This document shows, in pieces, positions 1-7,289 of a DNA stretch of 7,572 bases (positions are counted from its first letter, which is position 1; every line of letters begins with the position of its first letter). The translations under genes were made by a program, and so were the position numbers. The DNA lies in the NCBI GenBank assembly GCA_030146605.1, contig JASLBO010000439.1:1-7572 (forward strand). Direction: 5' to 3'. Below the pieces are notes generated by a model. That model did no database searches, was not told the DNA's origin, and was given only the letters and a program-made list of their open reading frames with translations. The stretch comes from Sphingomonas sp. GTDB lineage: Bacteria; Pseudomonadota; Alphaproteobacteria; Sphingomonadales; Sphingomonadaceae.

Positions 1-239
1 TGCCCTCCCGTCGTTTTCGCGCCCGTTCTGCCCTGCGTATCAGCGGCCCTGCACTTCGGGAAGGTCCATCGAGTCCATGATCCGCACGACGCGAGCCCGC
101 CGGCCGCGGGAGGGTCGCCGGACGAGTTCGTTTCGCATTCAATCGCGGCCCGGATCATTTGCTATGGACTCGAAGTCACGGGCGAGTAACCTTGCGATGG
201 TCTGATCTGTATCAACATCGAGTCGCACGGAGCAAAGTT

Positions 240-259
240 CCGCCCGATCATCTGGGCGG
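240..259. other. Short inverted repeat upstream of the giant gene
   Basis: CCGCCC (240-245) and GGGCGG (254-259) are perfect complements around an 8-base spacer. There is no T-run on either side, so a classical intrinsic terminator is unlikely. It could be the end structure of an upstream transcript or an operator for the gene at 394, about 135 bases downstream. In DNA this GC-rich a 6-bp stem can arise by chance, so this is a weak call. Confidence 0.25.
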
Positions 260-385
260 TGCTATGCGACCGTAGATTAGGGCAATAGTGATATTCTGAT
301 GACGCGGTCGACTCCGTCGCGGCGCGCCACAGTCATGATTCTAATGCTGTTGTAGGCATTTACTGCCTGCGTGCTGCGCTGCGAC

Positions 386-393
386 AAGAGGAG
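386..393 (+). promoter_or_regulatory. Ribosome binding site of the giant gene, bearing on its start
   Basis: AAGAGGAG lies directly against the ATG at 394, leaving no spacer. The third codon of the same frame is a GTG at 400-402, which sits 6 bases after the GGAG core, a normal distance. Translation may therefore begin at 400, giving a protein two residues shorter that starts Met-Pro-Ile-Tyr-Thr-Gly. Everything downstream is the same either way. Confidence 0.6.
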
Positions 394-3300
394 ATGGATG
401 TGCCCATTTATACCGGCAACAATGCCAACAACACCCTTAACGGCTCCAATGGCAACGACACCATCTATGGTCTCGGTGGGCACGATCGCCTCTATGGCCG
501 CGGCGGCAACGACATCATCTATGGTGGCACCGGCAACGACCATATCGAAGGCAATGACGGCAACGACACGCTCAACGGCGAAGATGGCAATGACGATATT
601 TTCGGCGGCAGCGGCAACGATACGCTCGACGGCGGCGGCGATGACGATCAGCTCTCGGGCGGCACCGGCAATGACGTACTGATCGGTGGCGACGGCAATG
701 ACCAGCTCTCGGGCGAGGACAATGACGACACGCTTTCGAGCGGCAACGGCAATGACCAGCTTTATGGTGGCAACGGCAACGACACGCTGACCGGGGGCGC
801 GGGGCTCGATTATATCGATGGCGGCGCGGGCACCGACACCGCGGTCTATTCGGGGTCGCTTGGCGACTATACCGTCTATCGCTTCGGGCCGCTCACCGGC
901 GTGGTCCATAACGGCGCTGGCGGCCCGGGCTCGGGCGCGGACGGCGCCGACCTGCTGGTCGCGGTGGAGCGGCTGCAATTCGCGGACGTCACCATCGATC
1001 TCACCGGCAACAACGCGCCGATCGCGTCGAACGACGCAGTCGCGCTCACCGAGGACGCCGGATCGTACAATAGCGGCACCGCGAGCGTGCTGGACAACGA
1101 CTTCGACTTCGAAGGCGATACGCTGACCGCCACTCCCGGCGTGTTCAGCGGCACCTACGGGACGCTGACGCTGAACGCCAACGGCACCTATAACTACGTG
1201 CTCAACGCCACTGCCCAGACGCTGGCGCAGGGGCAGGTGACGCAGGACAGCTTTACCTACACCGCGTCCGACGGCAGCGCATCGGACACTGCCAATCTCG
1301 TTTTCACCATCAGCGGCATCAACGACGCCCCCGTGGCCAATCCGGACAATGCGACGACGAGCGAAAATGCGACGGTGCTGATCGATGTCCGCGCCAACGA
1401 CACCGATGTCGACAATGGCGCGGTGCTCACGGTCACTTCTGCCTCCGCACCGGCCGGGCAAGGCAGCGCAGCGGTGGTAGCCAACCAGGTCCAGTTCAAT
1501 CCGGGCGGCGACTTCGATCATCTCGCGGTCGGCGCGACCCAGACAGTCACGCTGAACTACACGATCGCAGATCAGTTCGGCGCAACCAGCGCCTCGACCG
1601 TAGCGGTCACCGTCACCGGCACCAATGACGGCCCGGTCGCCAGTCCCGACACCGCGGGGACGAGCGAGAATGCCAGCGTCCTCGTCAACGTCCTCGCCAA
1701 CGACACCGATGCCGACGACGGCGCGGTGCTCAGCGTAACGGCTGCCTCGGCTCCAGGGGGTCAGGGCAGTGCGTCAGTCGTCGCCAATCAGGTCCAGTTC
1801 GCCCCCGGCAGTGACTTCGATTATCTCGCGGTCGGCGAGAGCACGGTAATCACCGTCGATTATTCGATCGCCGACGAGAACGGCGCCACTTCTGCGTCGA
1901 CTATCGCAGTCACCGTCACCGGCACCAATGATGCCCCGACGATAGACGCCGGCGGCACCGATGCGACCGCAGCGGTCACCGAGCTGCCCAATGGCGACCC
2001 CAATGAGAACGCCTTCACCCATCAGGACAGCGGCACGATCGCGTTCGACGATCTCGATCTCAGCGACACCCATAGCGCCAGCTTCGCGCCGCAGGGCGGC
2101 GGCTATCTCGGCACGTTCAGCCTCGACTCCGTCAATCAGGCAGGCGACAGCGTCGGCTGGGACTTCGCGGTCGATGACAGCGCGAACGATTTTCTCGACG
2201 ACGGCGAGACGCTGACCCAGACCTACACCGTCACCGTCGACGATGGCCATGGCGGCACGACCACGCAGGACGTCATCGTCACGATCACCGGCGAGGGGGA
2301 CAATCTGCCGCCCGACGCAGTCGACGATGCCTATGCGGTGAACGGCAACGTCACCCTTACCGTGGATGCGAATGACGGCGTGCTCGCCAATGACACCGAC
2401 GATGGAGGCGTCGGCACCGGCCCGGGCGAGGCCTCGGTCACGGCGTTCGACGCGACTTCAGCCAATGGCGGCACGGTGACGGTCAACCCCGACGGATCGT
2501 TCAGCTACGAGCCCCCGGCCGGGTTCAGCGGCGCCGACAGCTTCACCTACACCCTGACGGACGCCGATGGCGAAACCGACCTGGCGACGGTGACGGTCAA
2601 CGTCAGCACTGACGCGGTGTGGTTCATCGACAATGCCGCGGTGGGCAGCGCCAATCTCGGCACCCAGGCAGATCCGTTCACCTCGCTCGCCGCGTTCAAC
2701 GCGGCGCAGGGTACGCCCGAAGGTCCCGGTGCGGGCGACACCATCTATCTGCGCGAAGGCACCGGCACCTATGCCGAGGCCGACGGCATCAACCTGCTGA
2801 ACGGCCAGACCCTCGTCGGCGGCGGGCAGGACCTGGTGATCGGCGCCGAGACGATCGAACAGGGCACCGGGCGCCCGACGATCGTCACGACGGGCGGCAC
2901 CAACAATGGCGTCGACCTCGCCCAGAACAACAATGTCTCGGGGCTCGATATCGGCGACACCACCGGTGCTGGCCTCGCCGACAGCGGCGGCAGCGTCGGC
3001 AACCTGAGCGTAAGCGATGTCGGCAAATCGGGCACCGGCCAGATCGTCGACGTGGATCAGGGCGGCACGTTGAATGTTACGCTCAATAGCGCCGCGTCGA
3101 CGGCGTCCAACGGCGGGGCGATCGACCTCGCCGGAGTCGGCGGCAGTTTCACCGTTGCCGGCGCGACGACGATTACCGGTGCCCATAGCGGCGGCGGCAT
3201 CGCCATCACCGGCGCTTCGCTCACGGCGACCTTTGCGGGGGGCGGCACCGTCTCGACCGCCACCACCACCGCAGTGAACTTCGTCGGAAATACCGGCGCA

Positions 3301-5067
3301 CTCGCGCTCGGCGGCGGATTCGACATCGTCACCACCAGCGGTGCCGGCCTGAACGCCAGCGGCGGCGGCACCGTCACCGCGACCGGCACCGGCAACAGCG
3401 TGACGTCTGGGGGCGGGGTCGCGGTCTCGGTCATCGGCACCGCGATCGGCGCAGCCGATCTCAGCTTCGAAAGCGTCTCCGCCAATGGCGGCAGCTACGG
3501 CATTCGCCTCAACGGCACCGGGTCGGACGGCGGGCTCCACATCACGGGCACCGGCACGGCCGAGGGCTCGGGCGGCACCCTCCAGAATATCGGCATCCGT
3601 GGCATCGAGGCGATCGACACCGCCGAGCTCGCGCTGGGCAATTTGACGTTGACCAACGCCAACACGGTCCACGGCACTTCGACCGATCTCGACCTCAGCG
3701 CATCGAACGCCGCGATCTATCTCAGCGGCGTCGATGGCGTGACGATCGGCAATGTCGACATCAATGGCGTTGCCGACACCGGCATCGTGGGGATCGATGT
3801 CGCCGATTTCGTGATGGACGGCAGCTCGATCACCGAGGCCGGGGACGCAGTGCACGAAAGCGGCATCAAATTCGTCAATCTGTCAGGCGATTCATCGATC
3901 TCGAACAGCGAGATCGCCTTCGCCGAGACCAACGGCCTCGACATCGTCAACACCGACGTGGATCTTGACCTCGTCCTCGACAACGTCGTCTTCCGCGACA
4001 GTCAGACGACGAACTCGAGCGGCCCGGCCAACCCCAATGGCGAAGGCGGCTTCCAGTTCCGCAGCTTCAGCACCGGCGCGGGCGCACCGGCAACCAACAT
4101 CGAAATCATCGACAGCGATTTCGTCCGGCTTCGCACGCAGGCGATCCAGATCATCGGCAACGACGATAGCGTGCTGAGCGTCGACATCGTCAATAACCAG
4201 ATCGACAGCGAAGCCGATATCGGCACCGCGATCGATCTCAACGCGGGCGGGGCCAGCCAGTTCGCTTTCAACGTGATCGACAACATCGTCCAGAGCCGCG
4301 GCGGCAACGCAATCAACGTCACCGGCTTCGGCGGCGCCGATCTCGAGGGCCGGATCAACGGCAACACTATCACCGCCAACGGCGTCGGTTCCGGCATCCG
4401 CATCCTGCCGCAGGACAGCGGGACCACCGCGATCGTCGAGGTACGCGACAACAATATTCTCATGGGCACCGGCAACGGCAGTGCGGCGATCGAAGTGCAG
4501 GCGCGCTTCGGCGATGCCCGGCTCGATCTCACGCTCGACAACAACACGCTGGACTCGAACCCTGGCGCGCTCGCCGACATCAACATCACTGCGGGCTCCT
4601 CCGCTTCGGGCGAAACCGCGCAAGTCTATGCCAACATCATCAACAACGACGTGCTCGCCGGCGGGCCGACCAACCTGCTCCGGCTCCGCACGGCGGACCT
4701 CGATGGCACGAGCGATCCGCGCATCTTCCTGCAAGGGTTTGTCGAAGGTGGACCGGGCCTCGACGACGATGCCGTCGCGACGTGGAACGCCAACGGCAAC
4801 ACTCCCGTCGCCACGCCGGCGAACGTCAACGTGACCCAGACCGGCGGGGCGACCGCGCCCGGCGCGGGCACCGCATTGGTGCCGGACAATCCGCCCCCGT
4901 CAGCGGGCTTCGCGGCGTTCAGCGACGATGACGATCTGTACCTGTTCCTCGGCGCGAGCGAACCGCACCCGCTCGCCGACGCATTCGCGGGCACCGCGGG
5001 ATCGTTTGCGTGGGGAGACACCGATTATCAGGCGCAACATCATTATTCGGACCTGATGCTGCTCTGA
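394..5067 (+). CDS. Giant RTX / cadherin-like / beta-helix secreted protein, probable type I secretion substrate
   Basis: This 1557-residue protein is probably an exported calcium-dependent adhesin or surface protein; the ligand is unknown. Residues 12-146 are fifteen nonapeptides of the GGxGNDxLx type (RTX calcium-binding), closed by a GTDTAVYSG segment as is common after such blocks. Residues about 207-738 form five cadherin-like/VCBS domains, with junctions near NDAP or NDGP (310, 411, 512) and NLPPD (637). Domains two and three are near-copies of each other. From VWFIDNA (742) to about 1480 the pattern of short Gly/Asn/Asp-rich turns and alternating hydrophobics (for example [23 protein letters not shown]) indicates a parallel beta-helix. 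The C-terminus has a run of four Asp and ends Asp-Leu-Met-Leu-Leu, resembling uncleaved type I secretion signals. There is no hydrophobic N-terminal signal, I find no cysteine, and I find only two lysines. ATG 394 is given as start; GTG 400 has better ribosome-site spacing. It appears monocistronic, ends before a hairpin, and no ABC exporter gene is visible. The domain calls are firm and the function is inferred. Confidence 0.95.
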   Translation: MDVPIYTGNNANNTLNGSNGNDTIYGLGGHDRLYGRGGNDIIYGGTGNDHIEGNDGNDTLNGEDGNDDIFGGSGNDTLDGGGDDDQLSGGTGNDVLIGGDGNDQLSGEDNDDTLSSGNGNDQLYGGNGNDTLTGGAGLDYIDGGAGTDTAVYSGSLGDYTVYRFGPLTGVVHNGAGGPGSGADGADLLVAVERLQFADVTIDLTGNNAPIASNDAVALTEDAGSYNSGTASVLDNDFDFEGDTLTATPGVFSGTYGTLTLNANGTYNYVLNATAQTLAQGQVTQDSFTYTASDGSASDTANLVFTISGINDAPVANPDNATTSENATVLIDVRANDTDVDNGAVLTVTSASAPAGQGSAAVVANQVQFNPGGDFDHLAVGATQTVTLNYTIADQFGATSASTVAVTVTGTNDGPVASPDTAGTSENASVLVNVLANDTDADDGAVLSVTAASAPGGQGSASVVANQVQFAPGSDFDYLAVGESTVITVDYSIADENGATSASTIAVTVTGTNDAPTIDAGGTDATAAVTELPNGDPNENAFTHQDSGTIAFDDLDLSDTHSASFAPQGGGYLGTFSLDSVNQAGDSVGWDFAVDDSANDFLDDGETLTQTYTVTVDDGHGGTTTQDVIVTITGEGDNLPPDAVDDAYAVNGNVTLTVDANDGVLANDTDDGGVGTGPGEASVTAFDATSANGGTVTVNPDGSFSYEPPAGFSGADSFTYTLTDADGETDLATVTVNVSTDAVWFIDNAAVGSANLGTQADPFTSLAAFNAAQGTPEGPGAGDTIYLREGTGTYAEADGINLLNGQTLVGGGQDLVIGAETIEQGTGRPTIVTTGGTNNGVDLAQNNNVSGLDIGDTTGAGLADSGGSVGNLSVSDVGKSGTGQIVDVDQGGTLNVTLNSAASTASNGGAIDLAGVGGSFTVAGATTITGAHSGGGIAITGASLTATFAGGGTVSTATTTAVNFVGNTGALALGGGFDIVTTSGAGLNASGGGTVTATGTGNSVTSGGGVAVSVIGTAIGAADLSFESVSANGGSYGIRLNGTGSDGGLHITGTGTAEGSGGTLQNIGIRGIEAIDTAELALGNLTLTNANTVHGTSTDLDLSASNAAIYLSGVDGVTIGNVDINGVADTGIVGIDVADFVMDGSSITEAGDAVHESGIKFVNLSGDSSISNSEIAFAETNGLDIVNTDVDLDLVLDNVVFRDSQTTNSSGPANPNGEGGFQFRSFSTGAGAPATNIEIIDSDFVRLRTQAIQIIGNDDSVLSVDIVNNQIDSEADIGTAIDLNAGGASQFAFNVIDNIVQSRGGNAINVTGFGGADLEGRINGNTITANGVGSGIRILPQDSGTTAIVEVRDNNILMGTGNGSAAIEVQARFGDARLDLTLDNNTLDSNPGALADINITAGSSASGETAQVYANIINNDVLAGGPTNLLRLRTADLDGTSDPRIFLQGFVEGGPGLDDDAVATWNANGNTPVATPANVNVTQTGGATAPGAGTALVPDNPPPSAGFAAFSDDDDLYLFLGASEPHPLADAFAGTAGSFAWGDTDYQAQHHYSDLMLL
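427..831 (+). repeat. Fifteen tandem RTX nonapeptide repeats (27-base period)
   Basis: Within the giant gene, codons 12-146 encode fifteen consecutive nine-residue units close to N-D-x-L/I-x-G-G-x-G, such as NDIIYGGTG and NDTLTGGAG. In RTX proteins such units form a parallel beta-roll that binds Ca2+ between turns. Units 1, 3, 8, 11, 12 and 15 deviate at the Asn-Asp or closing Gly positions (for example [27 protein letters not shown]), so some sites may bind calcium poorly. At DNA level the period is 27 bases with recurring GGCAACGAC or GGCAATGAC cores. The block lies at the protein's N-terminus, whereas RTX blocks usually sit near the C-terminal secretion signal. Confidence 0.93.
1321..1926 (+). 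repeat. Two tandem 303-base copies of a cadherin-like domain
   Basis: Residues 310-410 and 411-511 are two head-to-tail copies of exactly 101 residues each. They align by eye without gaps with about 73 identical positions. Shared blocks include [29 protein letters not shown] and AVTVTGT. The flanking domains (207-309, 512-636 and 637-738) belong to the same broad VCBS/cadherin-like class but are much more diverged. This points to a fairly recent internal duplication that lengthened the stalk. Confidence 0.9.
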
Positions 5068-5083
5068 GCAGGGGAAACAAGAG

Positions 5084-5109
5084 CCCTCTCCCCGCAAGCG
5101 GGGAGAGGG
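5084..5109. terminator. Perfect palindromic hairpin between convergent genes, possible bidirectional terminator or REP-like element
   Basis: CCCTCTCCCCGC (5084-5095), AA, then GCGGGGAGAGGG (5098-5109) form a perfect inverted repeat: an 11-bp very GC-rich stem closed by a CAAG tetraloop. It starts 16 bases after the giant gene's stop and ends 8 bases before the hutC stop, so it could end transcription from both sides. No T-run follows on either strand, so it is not a textbook intrinsic terminator. Palindromes of this CCCTCTCC/GGAGAGGG style recur between genes in many proteobacterial genomes, so a dispersed REP-like element is an alternative. Confidence 0.65.
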
Positions 5110-5117
5110 AGCCTGCG

Positions 5118-5837
5118 TCACCCACCCGATCCCTGCGAGGCGAAGCGCGCGGTCAGATCGAAGCTTTCACCGTCGAAAATCGTGCGGACATACGTGATCG
5201 CTTCGGCCTCGCGCCACGTCCAGCGTTCGAGCACGAGGCACGGCCGGTTCGCGTCGAGAGCGAGCGGCACCGCCGCGTCGCCGGCAGGCGCGGCGGTGAT
5301 GCGGTGCTCGGCCTCGGTCCACGGCACGTGCGCGAGCAGCCAGCTCCCCGGCGGGGTCGCCGCGAAATCGGCGTTGCGCGCTTCGGGAACTGCGGCGAGA
5401 TTGATCAGCCGGGCCTCAACGGCATAAGGCCGCTGATCGGCGAGGTGCACGCAGTGCAGCGACAGCAACTCGCGCCCGGCCGGCAAACGCAGCAACGCTG
5501 CTTCCGCGCCGCCGGCATGGTGCACGCTGCGCGTTACCAGCCGCAGTGCATAGGCATGGCCGCGCTTCTCGATCTCGTCGCGGATATCGGGGATCTGCAG
5601 CGCCGCCATGTGGATCCGCGGCCGCGTCACGAACGATCCGCGCCGCCGCTGCCGCGCGATCAGCCCCGCGCTCGCCAGCGCCGACAGTGCCTTGTTCACG
5701 GTCATTCGCGAGCAGCCATATTCGGCCATCAGCTCGTGCTCGAACGGGATCCGGTCGCCGGGGCGCAGCGCACCCGACATGATCCGCCCCTCGATCGCGC
5801 CGCGGATCGCCTGGTAGAGCGGGCGGGTTTCGGTCAT
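5118..5837 (-). CDS. hutC: HutC, GntR-family histidine utilisation repressor
   Basis: This 239-residue protein has the usual length of HutC. Residues about 5-72 are a GntR winged helix-turn-helix: LYQAIRGAIEGRIMSGALRP, then FEHELMAEYGCSRMTVNKAL for the DNA-contacting region, then a basic wing RQRRRGSFV. The motif usually written PSE is PFE here. Residues about 85-233 match the UTRA ligand-binding domain, including IPDIRDEIEKRGH after the linker and FDLTARF at the end. Characterised HutC proteins bind urocanate and release the hut promoters; that ligand is assumed by family. The ATG at 5837 overlaps the hutF stop (ATGA), with GGGG at 5843-5846 as ribosome site, so the two genes are probably translationally coupled and the repressor is autoregulated. 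The frame stays open upstream to 6143, but that part is antiparallel to nothing and lies inside hutF, so it is not the start. A probable operator lies at 7224-7239. Confidence 0.93.
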   Translation of the reverse strand: MTETRPLYQAIRGAIEGRIMSGALRPGDRIPFEHELMAEYGCSRMTVNKALSALASAGLIARQRRRGSFVTRPRIHMAALQIPDIRDEIEKRGHAYALRLVTRSVHHAGGAEAALLRLPAGRELLSLHCVHLADQRPYAVEARLINLAAVPEARNADFAATPPGSWLLAHVPWTEAEHRITAAPAGDAAVPLALDANRPCLVLERWTWREAEAITYVRTIFDGESFDLTARFASQGSGG

Positions 5838-7195
5838 GCGATCCCCAGCCCGGCGAGCGCTGCCGCATAGCGCCGCACCACTGCCTCGCGCGCGACATGC
5901 CGCCCGCCGACTACCCGTTGCCGCCCGCCGCACCACACCCCGTCGATCATCCCCCTCCCATCGGCGAATATGAACGCATCGAGCAAGCCATCGCCGCTCC
6001 GCCCCGCCAGTGTCGGGTGCGAATGATCGAGCGTCACGAAGTCGGCGCGCGCGCCCGGCGCAAGCTCGCAATCCGCGACGCCCAATGCCTGTGCGCCGCC
6101 CCGCCGCGCGGCATCGAACAGCGCCCGTCCGGTGGACGGACAACCCGCGCTCGACAGGAGATTGCGCGCCCGGTGCGTCAGCCGCTGCGAATATTCGAGA
6201 CTGCGCAGCTCCTGTCCCAGATCGATCAATATGTTCGAATCCGATCCCATCCCGAAGCGCCCGCCCGCCGCGAACAAGTCGGCGGCGGGAAACACGCCGT
6301 CGCCCAGATTAGCCTCGGTGATGGGGCAGAGACCGACCACCGCATTGCTGCGGACCACGGCGTCCAGCTCGGCCGGCGTGACGTGCGTGGCATGCACCAG
6401 GCACCAATGTACACCAACCGGCGCATTGGCCAGCAGCCATTCGACCGGACGCTGGCCGCTATGCCGCAGGCACGCCTCGACCTCGCCGAGCTGTTCGGCG
6501 ACGTGGATATGCACCGGTCCCCCGGCACCCACCGCCAGCGCGGCGTAGAGTCCCTCGGGCGTGACCGCGCGCAGGCTGTGCGGCGCGACGCCGACACGCG
6601 CATCGGCAAGGCCTGAAACCGCATCGCGCGACGCCGCGATCAGCCGCGCATAACCATCCGCATCATGGACGAAGCGGCGTTGTTCGGGCTTCGGGGCAGC
6701 CCCGCCGAAGCCCGAAGCCATATAGAGCACCGGCAGCAGGGTCAGCCCGATCCCGGTCTCCGCGGCCGCGGCGGCGAGCCGCGCGACCATCTCCGCCGGA
6801 TTGGCGAAGGGCGTGCCGTCGCGATCGTGATGGACATAATGGAACTCGCCAACCCGCACGAACCCCGCTTCGAGCATCTCGACAAAAGCGAGCGCGGCGA
6901 TCGCCTCCAGGTCATCGGGGCCGATCGCATTGGCGAAGCGATACATCAGGTCGCGCCATGTCCAGAAGCTGTCGGCGGCCGGCCCGCGTTGCTCGGCCAT
7001 GCCCGCCATGCCGCGCTGGAAGGCATGGCTGTGCAGATTCGCGACGCCCGGCAGCGCCACGCGGTGCCGCTCGTCGCCGGTCTCGGGTGCAGCGTCGGTC
7101 GTCACAGTCGCGACGCGGCCGCCCTTGGCAGTCACCCGCACGCGTTCGGCCCATCCGTCCGCAAGCAGCGCCGTCTCGAACCACCAGGATTGCAT
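5834..7195 (-). CDS. hutF: HutF, formimidoylglutamate deiminase
   Basis: HutF hydrolyses N-formimidoyl-L-glutamate to N-formyl-L-glutamate and ammonia in the cytoplasm. This is the step specific to the five-step histidine pathway that ends with HutG. The 453-residue product is a full-length member of the amidohydrolase (TIM-barrel) superfamily with one metal site. The metal ligands are visible as His55 and His57 in [10 protein letters not shown], His231 in VHIHVAEQ and Asp319 in [15 protein letters not shown] at 268-271 and APHSLRAV near 204-211 also fit catalytic and substrate loops of this family. I place the start at ATG 7195, with GGGAGA at 7204-7209 as ribosome site 8 bases upstream. A farther ATG at 7237 would put the start inside the probable HutC operator and add 14 residues unlike the family. 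hutC follows with a 4-base overlap. An unspecified guanine-deaminase-like amidohydrolase is the only rival reading, and the hut neighbours argue against it. Confidence 0.96.
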   Translation of the reverse strand: MQSWWFETALLADGWAERVRVTAKGGRVATVTTDAAPETGDERHRVALPGVANLHSHAFQRGMAGMAEQRGPAADSFWTWRDLMYRFANAIGPDDLEAIAALAFVEMLEAGFVRVGEFHYVHHDRDGTPFANPAEMVARLAAAAAETGIGLTLLPVLYMASGFGGAAPKPEQRRFVHDADGYARLIAASRDAVSGLADARVGVAPHSLRAVTPEGLYAALAVGAGGPVHIHVAEQLGEVEACLRHSGQRPVEWLLANAPVGVHWCLVHATHVTPAELDAVVRSNAVVGLCPITEANLGDGVFPAADLFAAGGRFGMGSDSNILIDLGQELRSLEYSQRLTHRARNLLSSAGCPSTGRALFDAARRGGAQALGVADCELAPGARADFVTLDHSHPTLAGRSGDGLLDAFIFADGRGMIDGVWCGGRQRVVGGRHVAREAVVRRYAAALAGLGIA

Positions 7196-7223
7196 CGCGA
7201 CCGTCTCCCGCCGTGTTGCCGAC

Positions 7224-7239
7224 AAATGTATAGACATTT
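7224..7239. promoter_or_regulatory. Probable HutC operator between hutF and hutI
   Basis: AAATGT-ATAG-ACATTT is an inverted repeat with perfect 6-base arms in the 94-base gap between the divergent hutF and hutI starts. It lies 28 bases from the hutF ATG and 50 from the hutI GTG. Its core TGTATAGACA is close to the TGTATATACA-type palindromes bound by HutC and related GntR regulators. One site could repress both directions, including hutC itself through the hutF-hutC transcript. The A+T-rich core probably also overlaps -10 elements, but I could not fix -35/-10 pairs with confidence. Confidence 0.75.
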
Positions 7240-7275
7240 ACGGCCAGATCCTAGAGAATCGATTACGGTCGCTTC

Positions 7276-7282
7276 GAGGAGG
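7276..7282 (+). promoter_or_regulatory. Ribosome binding site that fixes the hutI GTG start
   Basis: GAGGAGG is followed after 7 bases by GTG at 7290, which opens a frame encoding HutI to the window edge. No ATG competes at a suitable distance, so the GTG start is well supported. Confidence 0.8.
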
Positions 7283-7289
7283 TCAGCGC

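Larger units (their letters stand above)
1..393. other. Left-edge region without a convincing gene
   Basis: No credible coding region is visible in these 393 bases. Frame 1 on the plus strand is open from the window edge to a TAA at 187-189 (62 codons), so the tail of an upstream gene is possible. Its translation is unremarkable, and roughly a quarter of its third positions are A or T, more than in the genes to the right. Reverse frames also stay open for short stretches, so chance is a sufficient explanation. The stretch from about 190 to 393 is richer in A+T than the rest of the window and should hold the promoter and leader of the giant gene that begins at 394. I could not pick out convincing -35 and -10 boxes. 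A short inverted repeat lies at 240-259. Confidence 0.5.

Noticed and set aside
1..189. Frame open from the left edge to a TAA, possibly the tail of an upstream gene
   Set aside because: It has only 62 codons, weaker third-position GC bias than the real genes, and no recognisable sequence. It cannot be told from chance in GC-rich DNA.
427..831. 27-base periodic repeats considered as a CRISPR array or DNA satellite
   Set aside because: There are no spacers. The period is exactly nine codons and encodes RTX nonapeptides in frame with the long gene.
277..1521. Long reverse-strand open frame (414 codons) opposite the RTX and first cadherin-like domains
   Set aside because: Its valine/alanine/isoleucine-rich nine-residue periodicity is the reverse reading of the RTX repeat. 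High GC removes stops on the opposite strand, and the forward frame has clear domain homology.
2458..3855. Reverse-strand open frame of 465 codons opposite the beta-helix
   Set aside because: Its composition (Asp, Arg, Ala, Gly, Val) is a mirror of the forward Gly/Thr/Asp/Ile codons. No motif and no ribosome site stood out.
3892..4734. Reverse-strand open frame of 280 codons opposite the end of the beta-helix
   Set aside because: It is the same antisense shadow effect: no recognisable domain, and the overlapping forward gene is certain.
5010..5870. Plus-strand open frame of 286 codons opposite hutC
   Set aside because: It overlaps the end of the giant gene and the hairpin, has an Arg/His-rich shadow composition, and the opposite strand encodes a clear GntR-UTRA protein.
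5838..6143. N-terminal extension of hutC up to an upstream start at 6143
   Set aside because: The added residues are Arg/Ala-rich and lie inside hutF. The family N-terminus matches the start at 5837, which also forms the ATGA overlap with hutF.
7196..7237. Upstream ATG at 7237 as hutF start
   Set aside because: It lies within the palindrome, has no good ribosome site and adds 14 residues not typical of the family, while ATG 7195 has GGGAGA at proper distance.
7238..7268. TTACGG occurring twice (7238-7243 and 7263-7268) as a possible second regulatory direct repeat
   Set aside because: Six-base repeats at this spacing are easily due to chance and match no regulator motif I know.
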